From Planctomycetota bacterium (GTDB lineage Bacteria; Planctomycetota; PUPC01; JACPCR01): 64,000 nucleotides of DNA. The translations under genes and the position numbers were made by a program. The DNA lies in assembly GCA_016179685.1 (NCBI GenBank), contig JACPCR010000070.1:50542-114541 (forward strand), written 5' to 3'. Shown here one piece after another: positions 26,247-36,254 of the stretch (within the stretch, counting starts at the first letter, position 1; each line of letters begins with the position of its first letter). Under the pieces are notes generated by a model. It worked only from the letters and a program-made list of their open reading frames with translations. It searched no databases and had not been told where the DNA came from.

Positions 26247-29200
26247 ATGCGACCGTTCCGCTCTATAGGGATGGCAACGTCCGCGGCGTGCCTGGCGGTC
26301 TCTCTCTTGGCAGAAGAAGCTCCTCAGCCCCCATCCATATTGCAGGCTCGTTCGGCGTTGCAGTCCCAGCAATTCGCCGTGGCTATCCAGGCCCTGGACG
26401 CCCATCTCGCGGCCAATCCTGCCGACGCGGACGAGGCGCATTACCTGAAAGCCCTCGCCTTGTATTACGACAACCAGCACGCGGCCGCGGCCGAAGCTGC
26501 GGACCAGGTGATCCAAGGCTTTAAAGAATCCTCCTGGCTGAGCAAGGCCAGCTTTCTGAAGGCTCAAGCTCTGGTCCAGCAGAAGAAGTTCAAGGAGGCG
26601 GAGGAAATCTACGAGAACGAGGCCTTCCGCCTGCTTTCCAAGACCCGCAAGCATGAGATCGCGGGCGTCTATATCCGCTTCGCGGACGCGCTCGCCGAGA
26701 AGCCTGACCCCCATGACGTCGGTGCACCTCCGCCCGATTACTCGAAAGCGCACCAGCTTTATCAGCGGGCCATGGAAATGGAGATCGGGCGTGAGATTCG
26801 AGACGATGTTCAGTTCAAGATGGCCCGCGCTCTTCAACTCGCCGGCAATCCCGGCGGGGCCATTTCAGCCTTCCAGGCCTACTTGCAGGAGTTCGATCCC
26901 GACTGGACCGGTGTCGCCGCCGGCGGCGGCTTCCAGGTCTCGAAACGGGAGAACCCGCCGCCAGCGGGCAAACACGCCTACCCGGCCCGCCAATACCTGG
27001 CCGAGGCCTACCTCGCTTCCGGCCAGCTCATCGTGGCGCGGCAGGTCCTGGAAGACCTTCTGGTTCTCCTGGGCAAGGCCAGCCCGGCACCGGACCGACT
27101 CGCTGGAGACAGCTTATGGCTCATCGTCCAAACCTATCAATTCCCGAACCCACGGGTTCAGGAGCTGGAGCTGGCCGGGCGATCGGTCCGAGAGTTTCTG
27201 AAGCGTTATCCCCGGCATTACCGCAGTGTCGAGGCATCCTATGGCCTCGGGGAGAGCTATCGCGCTCAAGGCCGGAGCGACCTGGCGATCGCGGCCTACG
27301 AGGACTTCATCAGCGGCAAGAACTTCGACCTGCCGGAGGGCGAGGAGGCGACGCGGCGCGACGAAGCAACGGGCAAGTCTCCTGCCGAGTTGAGGGCGGA
27401 ATGGAAAATGCAAGCGGTCTTCCAGATCGGCGAAATCCGCTTCGCCCAGAAGCAGTATGAGGAGGCCATCAAGACCTGGAAGCGCTACATCATCCAGTTC
27501 CCGAACGGACCGCACTGGGCGGCCAGTCAAGAGGGCGTCATCCACGCCGAGCTCAACCTCGGGCTGGACGCCGTGTCCTCGCGGAACTACGACCAGGCCC
27601 GGCGCTTCTTCGATGAATTCCTCCAGAAGCATCCCCTGGAGCCCCGGGCGCGCCAAGTCCTGTTCATCCTCGGCCAAATCCACTATTCCGAAGCCCAGAA
27701 AATGGAGGAATCTCGGTCGCCCAGCCCGGACGTCGAAGCCGAATACCGGCGCGCCGTGCAGGAATGGACCAAGCTGGTCAGCAAGTGCCCGGGGACGGAA
27801 GAATCTTCCCTCGCTCTCTACCGCATCGGCCTGATTTACGAAGAGAAACTCGCGGACCTCGAAGAGGCCCTCGCCAGTTTTCGCCGGCTCACCTGGGGCT
27901 CGAGTGCTCCCGCCGCCGCGGCCCGCATCGCCGTCATGACCCAGAAGCAGCTCGCCATGGCGACCGAACGTCGGTTCGGCACGAACGAGCCCGCACGGGT
28001 GCGCCTGAGCGTGCGCAACATCGAGAAGTTGACGTTCAAGCAGTACCGCCTCGACCTCGAGGCCTACTTTCGGAAAACGCACGGCATCGGCGGCGTGGAG
28101 AACCTGGACATCGCGCTGATCCAGCCGGACCGAACCTGGGAGGTCAAGATGGACGGCTATGCCCGGTACAAGCCCCTTCAGCAAGAGGTCGAGATTCCCT
28201 TCGAGGGGAACACCGCCGGCGCCTGCGTCGTGAACGCTAGCGAGGAGGACTGGGAGGCCACGGCCCTCGTCCTCCGGTCCGATCTGGACATCATCCTCAA
28301 GAGCAGCCGGAGAGAGCTGCTGGTCTTCGCGGAAGACATGCAAAGGAAGCAGGCCGCGGAAGGCGTTGATGTCCTGCTCAGCGACGGTCAGAAAATTTTC
28401 GGCACGGGCAAGACGGGCCATGACGGCGTGTTCCGTGGCAAGTTCGGGGAACTGCAGAATCTCAACGACCTCCGTGTCTTCGCATTCCGCGGGGGCAGCA
28501 TCGCCTCCAATGTCGTGACCCTCTCGGGACTTGGCTTCAGCCGCGGCCTGAGCCCCAAAGGTTACCTCTACACGGACCGGCCAGCCTACCGGCCGGGCCA
28601 GAGGGTTTCATTCCGCGGGATCATCCGTGACGTCGTCAACGGGGCCTATGCCGTCCCCCAGGCCGCCGTCTTCCTCGTTCAGGTCTCTGACCCCCAGGGA
28701 CGAACCCTCTGGGAGGAAGAAAAGCGGCTTTCGGAATTCGGAACCTTCCACGCACAGGCCGGCATCGATCCCGCATCCCCCCTCGGCGTCTACACGGTCA
28801 TCGCCCGGCGCAAGGACAACCCGGGTATCACCTACTCCTGCCAGTTCCTGGTCCAGCAGTTCCAACTCGAGAAGATGCGCCTCAAGATCGACTTCCCCCG
28901 TCAGGTCTACTTCCGCGGAGAAGAAGTCGCAGCCGAGGTCACCGCGGAATATTACTGGGGACAGCCCGTCAGTGAAAAACCCGTGCGCTACACCCTTCCG
29001 GACGGCCGCAGCTTCTCGGGCAAGACGGACGACCGCGGCAAACTGAAGTTCTCTTTCGACACCACGGGCATGATGCCCGGCAGCGCCCTCCCCTTCTCCG
29101 CCAGCCTCGAGGGAGAGAACGTCAGCGCCCGGAGAAGCGTCTTCCTGGCCCAGCTCGGCTTCAACCTCGCCGTCAGCGCCAGCCAGGAGCTGGTACTCTC

Positions 29201-32200
29201 CGGAGAACCCTTCCACGTCACCGTGAAGGCGACGGACCCGGAAGGCAAGCCCACGGCGCAGGACCTCACCCTGTTCGTCCTCCGCACGCAGCCGCCCAAG
29301 CCGGACCCCGTCCTGAGCGCCGCGCCCTGGCTGCCCGCACCGGCCATGACCTCCAGCGAGGTCACCGTGAGCGAGCACAAGCTGAAAACGGACCCGACCA
29401 CGGGGACCGCCGCCCAGAAACTCGAACTGGAGAAGGGCGGCCGGTACGTGCTCCGGGCCGCCGGTCCCGATCGCTTCGGGCAGACCGTCACCGGCGAAGC
29501 CGCCGTTACCCTCTCCGATGCCGAGGACGAAACTCGGCTTCGGTTCTTCGCAGAAGCCAGCCGGTTGCCGGTCGGTGGCGAGGCCGACCTTCGGTTGCAC
29601 TCGAGACTGGACTCGGGACTCGCCCTGATCACCACCGAAGGGGAGGAAATCATCCGGCACGAGATCACCGAAATCCAAAAGGGCTACAACGGCCTGCGCT
29701 TCACCATCGGGCACGAACACTTCCCGAACTTCAGAGTCGCCGTCAGCGTCATGGATGGCCGGGCGCTCCGCACGGCGGCGAAGGAGTTCTCCGTGGAGCG
29801 CGAGTTGAAGGTCACGATCAAGCCTGCCCAGGAGGCCTATCGACCCGGTGAGGACGGGCAGGCGGACTTGACCGTGACGGACCAGCTTGGCAAGCCGGTC
29901 AAGGTCGAATTGAGCCTGGCGGTCGTCGACGAAGCGCTCCTGGCCCTTTTCCCGGACACGACCCCGAAGATTCTCGATTTCTTCCAGGAAGGAGCAAGAC
30001 GGCAGGCGGAGATGCGCACTGAAAGCACGTGCGCCTTTCTCTATACGGGCGTAACACGCAAGGTCATCAAGGCCTACCTCGAGGAGAGCGAGCGGCTAGC
30101 TCTCATGGCCAGGGAGGAGGAGCAGCTCGGCGCGGCCAAGAACGCGTTGAGCGATGTGAGTGAAGTCGCCGCATTCGCCAAGGCCAGTGGCGCTGCTCCG
30201 GCAGCCCCCGGGATGGTGTCAAACAAGAAGGGCATGGACCAGCTTCGAGCGCGGGGGCAGATGGCCAACCGCATGGAGAAGGCCAAGAGCGAGGGCAAGG
30301 CCGACCGCGATGCGGCCGGCCGCCGCGCCCTCAAGGAAGCCGAGCGCGGAGAGGCCGATGAGATGGCCGACGACGATCTGGGTGGGGAGCCCGAAAAGGA
30401 GACTGGCGAGAGCCCCGCGCGACGTGAGATGCCCGAGGCCGGGCTCTGGCTGCCTGCCATCGTCACCGATGACGCCGGCAAGGCCCTCGTCATCCTCCCC
30501 ATGCCAGAAAATACCACCCTGTGGCGGCTCACCGCCCGCGGCTGCTCCGCGGAAACACTCGTCGGAGAGGCGACTGCCCAGACCCTCACCCGCAAGGATT
30601 TCTTCGTCGAGATCAAATCGCCCGGGACGCTCCAGGAGGGCGACCGCGTCCGCATCCACGCACGGGTGCACAACCTGACCGATTACGAGGGGCCAGCTAG
30701 CCTGGCCCTGACGCTCACCGGCGGGAAGGAGCCCGTGAGGCTCGTCCAGCAGGCCCTCGTGAAGAAGCAGTCGAGTACGGAGGCGCTGTTCGACGCTGCC
30801 GTCATTCCAGCGGCGTTGCAGATGACCCTCGAAGTGCGCGTGCAGGCGGGCCCACACCAGGATGCCCTGGTCCGCAGCCTCCCGATCCGGCCCTGGGGCA
30901 TCGAATACGCCGGGCACGCCGGGGGCACGGCCACCGGTGACGCCAGCGCCACCCTTGAGCTCCCGCCCGGCCAGAAATACACCTCCACCTGGATGACTTT
31001 GTCCGTGGGGCCGAGCCTCAGGCGCGCCGTGCTTGACCTCGCCCTCGGAAACCTCCCGGTCCCTCGGCACGCCGAAGACGGGAAACGCTCATTGACAGCG
31101 GACGCCCTCGTGCCCCTTCCCCCGACCCGATGGGACGGTTTCGTCGGCAGCGAGCTGCTCGCCGTCGTCGGCGGCCTCGAATATGCCAGGGCCGTGCAGG
31201 CGACTCCAGAAGACCAGCGCCGACTCGTCGAACGAGCGCGAGCGCTGGTCAGCGGTCTCGTCGTCTCCCAGCTTCCCGACGGGGGCTGGAGCTGGTCGCC
31301 TCAGTCGAACGCGGCGGACTGGGCCGTGACGAGCGTGACGTTTTGGGCCCTATCCCGATGCCGTCAGGCGGGCGTCGCCGTTCATCCCGACTCCCTCCAA
31401 CGCGCTCAAGGCTTCCTGAACCAGGCCTTCCAGCGAGCCGCCGCCACGGACAACGACTCGAAGGCGGCGATTCTCCATGCCCTCTCCACCGCCAACGCAG
31501 CCGATTTCGCCCACGTCAATCGCCTGCACCGCGAGCGCAACAATCTGAGCGCGCCCGCACTGGCTTACACCGCCCTTAGCTTCGCCAACGCCGGCCGGAA
31601 CGAGCTCGCAGGAGAAGTCCTCGACGTCCTGGAGGCCAGGGCCAAGTCCACACCCGTCGATAACCGCCCGGTCTGCTACTGGGAGGGAGCGGCCAGCCAC
31701 CCCTGGCTCAATGACTCCATCGAGACCACCGCTCTGACGCTCCTCGCCCTCGCCCGTGTCAGGCCCCAGTCCCCGAACGCCAAAGCGGCCGCCGAATTCC
31801 TCCTCCACCATCGGGGCTGCGGCGGATTCGCTCCGGCGAAGGCGCATGGACCGGCCGTCGCCGCTCTCGCCGCCTACTTCGGCCAGGCTCAGTACGCCCC
31901 TACCGACTCCCGGATCACCGTCCAGGTGAATGGCCGCCCGCTCCGCACCCTGGAAAACCGCGGGGAACAGCCGACGGTCCTGCTGGCCGTGCCCGCCGAG
32001 ATGATCCAGGAAGGCCGAAATCTCGTGGAGTTCAAGCTGGAAGGCCGCGGTGAATACGCCTATGCCGCCACCCTCTGGGGATTCTCACCCGACTTGAAGG
32101 ACCCAGCGTCCTGGGCACACCCGTACGTTGTTCAGCGCCACTACTTCCATGCCCCGCTCGAGTACCGCGGCCTGCCGCTGCCCAACGCACCCAGCACCTC

Positions 32201-34310
32201 ACCGGTCCATAAGCTCGAGATCGGCCAGAGAGCCCATGTCCTTCTGGACCTCTACGAGACCGGCTACAACGGTTACCTGGTGCTCGAGGAGCCTCTGCCC
32301 GCGGGAACGATGCTCGTCGATGGATCGCTTGCCGGCAACTTCACCCATTTCGATGTCGACCAGTCCAGAATCCGAATCCACTTCCCGCCCGGCCATTACC
32401 TCCAGGACCTCCGCTACCAGCTCGTGGGCTACGCCTCCGGCGATTACCGCGTCCTGCCAACCGTGCTCCGCGATGCGGTGAATCCGGGCCGGATGCGCGT
32501 CGGTCCCAGCGCACAGATCGGGGTCATGCAGCCAGGGGAGACGTCGTCGGACCCCTACGCCATGAATGACGCGGAACGATACGCCCTCGGCGAGGCCTAT
32601 TTCCGGGACGGCCGATACGATGACGCACTCCGCTATCTGGCCGAGCTTTTCCAGCGCAACCGGACCTATAGCGAGCGAGAGGTCGCCCGAATGCTCCTGT
32701 GGATTTACACCTCCGAGGGCTATTACGACGCCCGGCGCATCGTCGAACGGTTCGAAGTGCTCAGGGAACGCTACCCTGACCTCTATATTCCTTTTGACAA
32801 GATTCTGCTCGTGGGGAAGGCTTACCGGGACATCGGCGAGTTCGAACGCGCCGGGCTCGTCTTCCGGGCCACCATCGACGCCAGCTTCCTCAACGACTCG
32901 AATGTCAGCGCCGTGCTGCAGGACGAGGGCCAATTCCTGGCCTCCGTCGACTATCAGCATGGCCTCTGGCGCGAGTACCCGGATACGGCCGAGGTAGTCT
33001 CCGCTTACTTTGGTCTGTCCCAAGCCCTCTACCAACAGGCCGCCCAGGCCCAACTGCTGGCCCGCAAGGAGAAAGAGGTCGCCCTCTCCAGGGGTCCGAA
33101 ACCCGCTGCCGCCGCCAAGCCCAGGATTCCGAATCGCATCGAGATGCTCAAAGAGACCCTCCAGATGCTCTCGACGTTCGTCACGCTTTACCCGGGCAAC
33201 CCCCTGGCCGATGACGCCGCCTTCAGCATGGCCAACGGCTTCCTGGACCTCAAGGATTACGCCACGGTGGTGCGCCTCTCTGAGACCTTCCAGCCGCGCT
33301 ACGAGAAGAGCCCGTTCACCAGCAGCTTCCAGTACATGGTCGCCCTCGGACATTTCTGGCAGCGCCATGACGAGGACGCCCTCAAGGCCGCCCTGACCGT
33401 CGCCAATGGCGACAGCCGCGACCGGGACTTCGCCCGCTACATCGTCGGCCAGATTTACCACGCCGGAGGCAAGCCTGAAGAGGCCATCCGATGGTACGAT
33501 ACCGTTAAACACCTCTATTCCGACGCCCAGGAAGCCATCCAGTACTTCGCCGAGAAACGCATCGGCCTCGATGAGGTCAGCGTGTTCCGCCCCGGCCAGC
33601 CCGTCGGCCTCAAGCTCAAGTACCGCAACCTCAAGGACGCCTTCCTCCAGGTCTATCGAGTGGACCTCATGAAGCTTTACCTGCGCGAAAAGAACCTCAC
33701 CAACGTCACCAAGGTCAGCCTCGCTGGCATCAAGCCCGAGGCGGAACAGACGGTCAAGCTGGGTGAAGGTCGAGATTACGGCGACCGGGAAAAGGTGGCG
33801 GACCTTCCCCTGAAGAATGAAGGGGCCTACTTGATCATCTGCCGCGGCGAGGACCTCTTCGCCAGCGGGCTCGTCCTCATCACGCCGCTCAAAATCGAGG
33901 TGCAGGAGGACCCCCTGAGCGGGCGCGTCCGCGCCAATGTGCTGGATGCCGTCAAGGGAGGCTACTCCGCCAACATCCACGTCAAGGCCATCGGAAGCGA
34001 AGACACCGAGTTCCGCGGCGGTGAAACGGACCTCAGAGGGCTTTTCATCGCCGACAACCTCCGGGGAAAGGCAACTGTCATCGCCCGGCACGGCGACTCC
34101 CGCTACGCCTTCTACCGCGGGGAGCAATGGCTCGGTCAGCCCGGCCCAGCAGGTGGACAGCCTCAGCCGCCGCCATCGCCACGCCCGTCCCACGACTACG
34201 AGTCCAACCTGCGAGACAGCCTCCGCAGCCTCCAGCAGCAGAATGTCCAGCAGTTCGACCAGTTGCGGCGCACGCGCTCGGGTGGTGTCCAGGTCCAGAA
34301 GGCCCTCTAG
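26247..34310 (+). CDS. Giant TPR / alpha-2-macroglobulin-like exported protein
   Basis: A 2687-residue protein with a signal peptide (MRPFRSIGMATSAACLAVSLLAE). Order: TPR repeats about 28-570; macroglobulin (MG) domains from about 588, including the MG2 signature YLYTDRPAYRPGQRVSFRG near 772-795; the pre-A2M segment KVELSLAVVDEALLAL near 1215; a charged linker; the A2M core GLWLPAIVTDDAGKA and PMPENTTLWRLTARG near 1395-1430; an alpha-alpha toroid about 1585-1885 (LPDGGWSWSP); then a second TPR block about 2105-2440 and a beta-rich end. The thioester CxEQ expected at the start of the toroid is absent (LPLPPTRWDG instead), so covalent trapping is not expected. Start: ATG at 26247 fits the signal peptide better than the GTG at 26217. 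It may guard or scaffold the envelope together with the following HlyD-like and toroid proteins; this is inference. Confidence 0.85.
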   Translation: MRPFRSIGMATSAACLAVSLLAEEAPQPPSILQARSALQSQQFAVAIQALDAHLAANPADADEAHYLKALALYYDNQHAAAAEAADQVIQGFKESSWLSKASFLKAQALVQQKKFKEAEEIYENEAFRLLSKTRKHEIAGVYIRFADALAEKPDPHDVGAPPPDYSKAHQLYQRAMEMEIGREIRDDVQFKMARALQLAGNPGGAISAFQAYLQEFDPDWTGVAAGGGFQVSKRENPPPAGKHAYPARQYLAEAYLASGQLIVARQVLEDLLVLLGKASPAPDRLAGDSLWLIVQTYQFPNPRVQELELAGRSVREFLKRYPRHYRSVEASYGLGESYRAQGRSDLAIAAYEDFISGKNFDLPEGEEATRRDEATGKSPAELRAEWKMQAVFQIGEIRFAQKQYEEAIKTWKRYIIQFPNGPHWAASQEGVIHAELNLGLDAVSSRNYDQARRFFDEFLQKHPLEPRARQVLFILGQIHYSEAQKMEESRSPSPDVEAEYRRAVQEWTKLVSKCPGTEESSLALYRIGLIYEEKLADLEEALASFRRLTWGSSAPAAAARIAVMTQKQLAMATERRFGTNEPARVRLSVRNIEKLTFKQYRLDLEAYFRKTHGIGGVENLDIALIQPDRTWEVKMDGYARYKPLQQEVEIPFEGNTAGACVVNASEEDWEATALVLRSDLDIILKSSRRELLVFAEDMQRKQAAEGVDVLLSDGQKIFGTGKTGHDGVFRGKFGELQNLNDLRVFAFRGGSIASNVVTLSGLGFSRGLSPKGYLYTDRPAYRPGQRVSFRGIIRDVVNGAYAVPQAAVFLVQVSDPQGRTLWEEEKRLSEFGTFHAQAGIDPASPLGVYTVIARRKDNPGITYSCQFLVQQFQLEKMRLKIDFPRQVYFRGEEVAAEVTAEYYWGQPVSEKPVRYTLPDGRSFSGKTDDRGKLKFSFDTTGMMPGSALPFSASLEGENVSARRSVFLAQLGFNLAVSASQELVLSGEPFHVTVKATDPEGKPTAQDLTLFVLRTQPPKPDPVLSAAPWLPAPAMTSSEVTVSEHKLKTDPTTGTAAQKLELEKGGRYVLRAAGPDRFGQTVTGEAAVTLSDAEDETRLRFFAEASRLPVGGEADLRLHSRLDSGLALITTEGEEIIRHEITEIQKGYNGLRFTIGHEHFPNFRVAVSVMDGRALRTAAKEFSVERELKVTIKPAQEAYRPGEDGQADLTVTDQLGKPVKVELSLAVVDEALLALFPDTTPKILDFFQEGARRQAEMRTESTCAFLYTGVTRKVIKAYLEESERLALMAREEEQLGAAKNALSDVSEVAAFAKASGAAPAAPGMVSNKKGMDQLRARGQMANRMEKAKSEGKADRDAAGRRALKEAERGEADEMADDDLGGEPEKETGESPARREMPEAGLWLPAIVTDDAGKALVILPMPENTTLWRLTARGCSAETLVGEATAQTLTRKDFFVEIKSPGTLQEGDRVRIHARVHNLTDYEGPASLALTLTGGKEPVRLVQQALVKKQSSTEALFDAAVIPAALQMTLEVRVQAGPHQDALVRSLPIRPWGIEYAGHAGGTATGDASATLELPPGQKYTSTWMTLSVGPSLRRAVLDLALGNLPVPRHAEDGKRSLTADALVPLPPTRWDGFVGSELLAVVGGLEYARAVQATPEDQRRLVERARALVSGLVVSQLPDGGWSWSPQSNAADWAVTSVTFWALSRCRQAGVAVHPDSLQRAQGFLNQAFQRAAATDNDSKAAILHALSTANAADFAHVNRLHRERNNLSAPALAYTALSFANAGRNELAGEVLDVLEARAKSTPVDNRPVCYWEGAASHPWLNDSIETTALTLLALARVRPQSPNAKAAAEFLLHHRGCGGFAPAKAHGPAVAALAAYFGQAQYAPTDSRITVQVNGRPLRTLENRGEQPTVLLAVPAEMIQEGRNLVEFKLEGRGEYAYAATLWGFSPDLKDPASWAHPYVVQRHYFHAPLEYRGLPLPNAPSTSPVHKLEIGQRAHVLLDLYETGYNGYLVLEEPLPAGTMLVDGSLAGNFTHFDVDQSRIRIHFPPGHYLQDLRYQLVGYASGDYRVLPTVLRDAVNPGRMRVGPSAQIGVMQPGETSSDPYAMNDAERYALGEAYFRDGRYDDALRYLAELFQRNRTYSEREVARMLLWIYTSEGYYDARRIVERFEVLRERYPDLYIPFDKILLVGKAYRDIGEFERAGLVFRATIDASFLNDSNVSAVLQDEGQFLASVDYQHGLWREYPDTAEVVSAYFGLSQALYQQAAQAQLLARKEKEVALSRGPKPAAAAKPRIPNRIEMLKETLQMLSTFVTLYPGNPLADDAAFSMANGFLDLKDYATVVRLSETFQPRYEKSPFTSSFQYMVALGHFWQRHDEDALKAALTVANGDSRDRDFARYIVGQIYHAGGKPEEAIRWYDTVKHLYSDAQEAIQYFAEKRIGLDEVSVFRPGQPVGLKLKYRNLKDAFLQVYRVDLMKLYLREKNLTNVTKVSLAGIKPEAEQTVKLGEGRDYGDREKVADLPLKNEGAYLIICRGEDLFASGLVLITPLKIEVQEDPLSGRVRANVLDAVKGGYSANIHVKAIGSEDTEFRGGETDLRGLFIADNLRGKATVIARHGDSRYAFYRGEQWLGQPGPAGGQPQPPPSPRPSHDYESNLRDSLRSLQQQNVQQFDQLRRTRSGGVQVQKAL

Positions 34311-34311
34311 C

Positions 34312-34352
34312 ATCCCTGTTAAGAGGTGCACCCGCACTTCTGAACAGGCATA
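34312..34352. repeat. Stop-abutting AAGTGC-type palindrome (H2)
   Basis: Starts 1 nt after the TAG of the giant gene. CCTGTTAAGAGGTGC, loop ACCC, GCACTTCTGAACAGG: 15-bp stem with two mismatches. May act as a terminator. Confidence 0.6.
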
Positions 34353-34354
34353 CG

Positions 34355-34467
34355 AACCCGGGTTTCTCACAAGGCGTACCAGAACGACCGATATTCGCCT
34401 GTGCAGGAATCCCTTGCAATTCAGGCCTCGCCCCGGCCCTTTCGGCATCTCGTTCAGGGCTAACTCG
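34355..34467 (+). repeat. 193-bp dispersed repeat, copy D (partial)
   Basis: AACCCGGGTTTCTCACAAGG, then GATATTCGCCTGTG and AATCCCTTGCAATTCAGG and CAGGGCTAACTCG, matching the first ~115 bp of copy B. The 3' part with GTTCGAACACACC is missing; palindrome H3 begins 3 nt later. Confidence 0.65.
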
Positions 34468-34469
34468 TT

Positions 34470-34507
34470 TGCCAGTGCGGAAGTGCCGGCCCACTTCCAT
34501 GCTGGCA
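34470..34507. repeat. AAGTGC-type palindrome (H3)
   Basis: TGCCAGTGCGGAAGTG (34470-34485) with CACTTCCATGCTGGCA (34492-34507), three mismatches. It lies in the gap before the HlyD-like gene. Confidence 0.5.
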
Positions 34508-34586
34508 ATCCTCCATGAAATTCGCGTATGATATTCTCCTCCCTCAGTTCGTGGAATGGCCCCTCATGCCTGCGTGACGAAAACTT

Positions 34587-36218
34587 ATGCCCAGTCTGCC
34601 GCCCAACAATGCACACCCTCTTGAATCCTCCGGCGAACCGCTGCTGCCCAGGTCCTTGCCCCCGTCCCGGAGACAAGACGGCATCCGGCATCCGACCTTC
34701 CTCATCCTGGCCCTCACCGCCTCTCTCGCCTGCTCCGTCTCCTTCTCCGAGGTGGCCGCGCCGGTCACCGCCTCGCCCCACGACGCCGCGCAAACCCCGC
34801 TAAAGCCCCCGGCAACTCCGGGGCCCATTTACGAGGTGCGCAAAAACCCCTTCCGGATCGAAGTGAGCCTGGAAGCCGTTCTCGAGGCCGAAAAAATGAC
34901 ACCCGTCTCCTTCTGGCCAGAGGCCTGGGAAGACTTGGTTGTCCTCAAGGCAGTGGAACAAGGCGAGGAAGTGCAGAAGGGCGATGTCCTCGTCCAGATC
35001 GATGCCCGCAAGCTCGATGAGGTGATCGACGACCTGGAGTCCCAGAGGGCGCTCGGGGAGGCCACGCAGAGGCTCGGATTGGCCGAGCTTGCCGCGATGG
35101 AGAAGTCCGCGCCCGTCGAGGTCGAGGTCGCCGGGCGCGCACGAAAGATCGCTGAAGAGGACCTCAAGACCTTCCAAGACGTGGACAGGCCATGGGAGGA
35201 AAAATGGGCGGATCAGCGGGTCAAGTGGACGAGCCAGTGGCTCGAATACGACCTCGAGGAACTTCGCCAGCTCGAAAAGATGTACCGGGCCGATGAGCTG
35301 ACGGAAGAAACAGAGGAGATCATCCTGAAGCGCCAGCGAAACGAGGTGGAGCGGACGCGCTTTTATCTGGAATCCGCCAAGGTCGCCCGGGACCAGGCCA
35401 TCCACCTCTACTTGCCGCGGGAGGATGAGAGCCGAAAGCTCGATTCATGCCAGCAGTCCCTCGCCTGGGAGAAAACCCAGAACCTCCTCCCCATCCAGAT
35501 CGAACGGAAGCGCGCCGAGGTGGCCAAGCTGCAGCGTGACCGGAAAAAAGCCGAGGAACGACTAAAGAAACTGAGAAAAGACCGAGAGGCCCTCCGCATC
35601 ACCGCACCCGCCAGCGGCATCGTCTTCTATGGCCCCTGCCTCCGTGGTCGCTGGCCCCATGTCCAGGCCATGACCGTCAAACTGATTCCAGGCGGACGCA
35701 TCGTACCTCGTGAAATCTTTATCACCGTTGTGGAGGCGAGGCCGCTCTTCGCACGCGCTGAAATCGGTGAAGCCGACCTCCACCATCTCCGAACGGGACT
35801 CGAGGGAAAGGCCATTCCCACCGGCTTTCCCGACCTCAAGGTTCCGGCGGAAATCGACGCCATCAGCAGCGTGCCAGAGGAGCAGGGGAAATTTGACGCC
35901 CGTATCTTCCTCCGACTCGATTCGAACGGCCAGAAACTGATGCCCGGTATGACCTGCCGTATCCGTTTCGCCCCGTACGTAAAAAAAGAGGCCCTGACCG
36001 TTCCGGCGGCCGCCCTGTTCCCCGACGAGATCGATCCGGAGACCCATTACGTTTTCCGCGCCCGTGAGGACGGCGGCCACGAGAAACTGAAAGTCGAAGT
36101 CGGAAAACGCACGCCGGAAAAGGTGGAGGTCCTCAGGGGCCTCAGCGAAGGCGACCGCCTCCTGCTCCAGAATCCGGAACAGCAGCCGGAGACTCCACCG
36201 AAGCCGGGCAGCAAGTAG
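34587..36218 (+). CDS. HlyD-like periplasmic adaptor (membrane fusion protein)
   Basis: A 543-residue adaptor: N-terminal anchor about 36-52, a biotinyl-lipoyl half motif AVEQGEEVQKGDVLVQIDA near 128-147, a long charged coiled coil about 150-340 (QRNEVERTRFYLESAKVARD, AEVAKLQRDRKKAEERL), the second lipoyl half RITAPASGIVFYG, then a beta-barrel domain with LMPGMTCRIRF and a terminal GLSEGDRLLLQNP. Adaptors of this kind link an inner-membrane pump to outer components, but no pump gene is adjacent. The neighbours are the giant A2M/TPR gene upstream and a toroid protein 36 bp downstream, probably one transcript. Confidence 0.85.
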   Translation: MPSLPPNNAHPLESSGEPLLPRSLPPSRRQDGIRHPTFLILALTASLACSVSFSEVAAPVTASPHDAAQTPLKPPATPGPIYEVRKNPFRIEVSLEAVLEAEKMTPVSFWPEAWEDLVVLKAVEQGEEVQKGDVLVQIDARKLDEVIDDLESQRALGEATQRLGLAELAAMEKSAPVEVEVAGRARKIAEEDLKTFQDVDRPWEEKWADQRVKWTSQWLEYDLEELRQLEKMYRADELTEETEEIILKRQRNEVERTRFYLESAKVARDQAIHLYLPREDESRKLDSCQQSLAWEKTQNLLPIQIERKRAEVAKLQRDRKKAEERLKKLRKDREALRITAPASGIVFYGPCLRGRWPHVQAMTVKLIPGGRIVPREIFITVVEARPLFARAEIGEADLHHLRTGLEGKAIPTGFPDLKVPAEIDAISSVPEEQGKFDARIFLRLDSNGQKLMPGMTCRIRFAPYVKKEALTVPAAALFPDEIDPETHYVFRAREDGGHEKLKVEVGKRTPEKVEVLRGLSEGDRLLLQNPEQQPETPPKPGSK

Positions 36219-36254
36219 CCTTCTGCGCCGAGGGCGAGCCAAGAAGAACCCGCC

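Noticed and set aside
24363..26837. 824-residue antisense open frame
   Set aside because: It is the minus-strand shadow of the unknown exported protein and the start of the A2M gene; high third-position GC opens long antisense frames and no domain is visible.
32199..34793. 864-residue antisense open frame
   Set aside because: Opposite the 3' half of the giant A2M/TPR gene, with no recognisable motifs; the plus-strand reading has clear TPR and A2M sequence.
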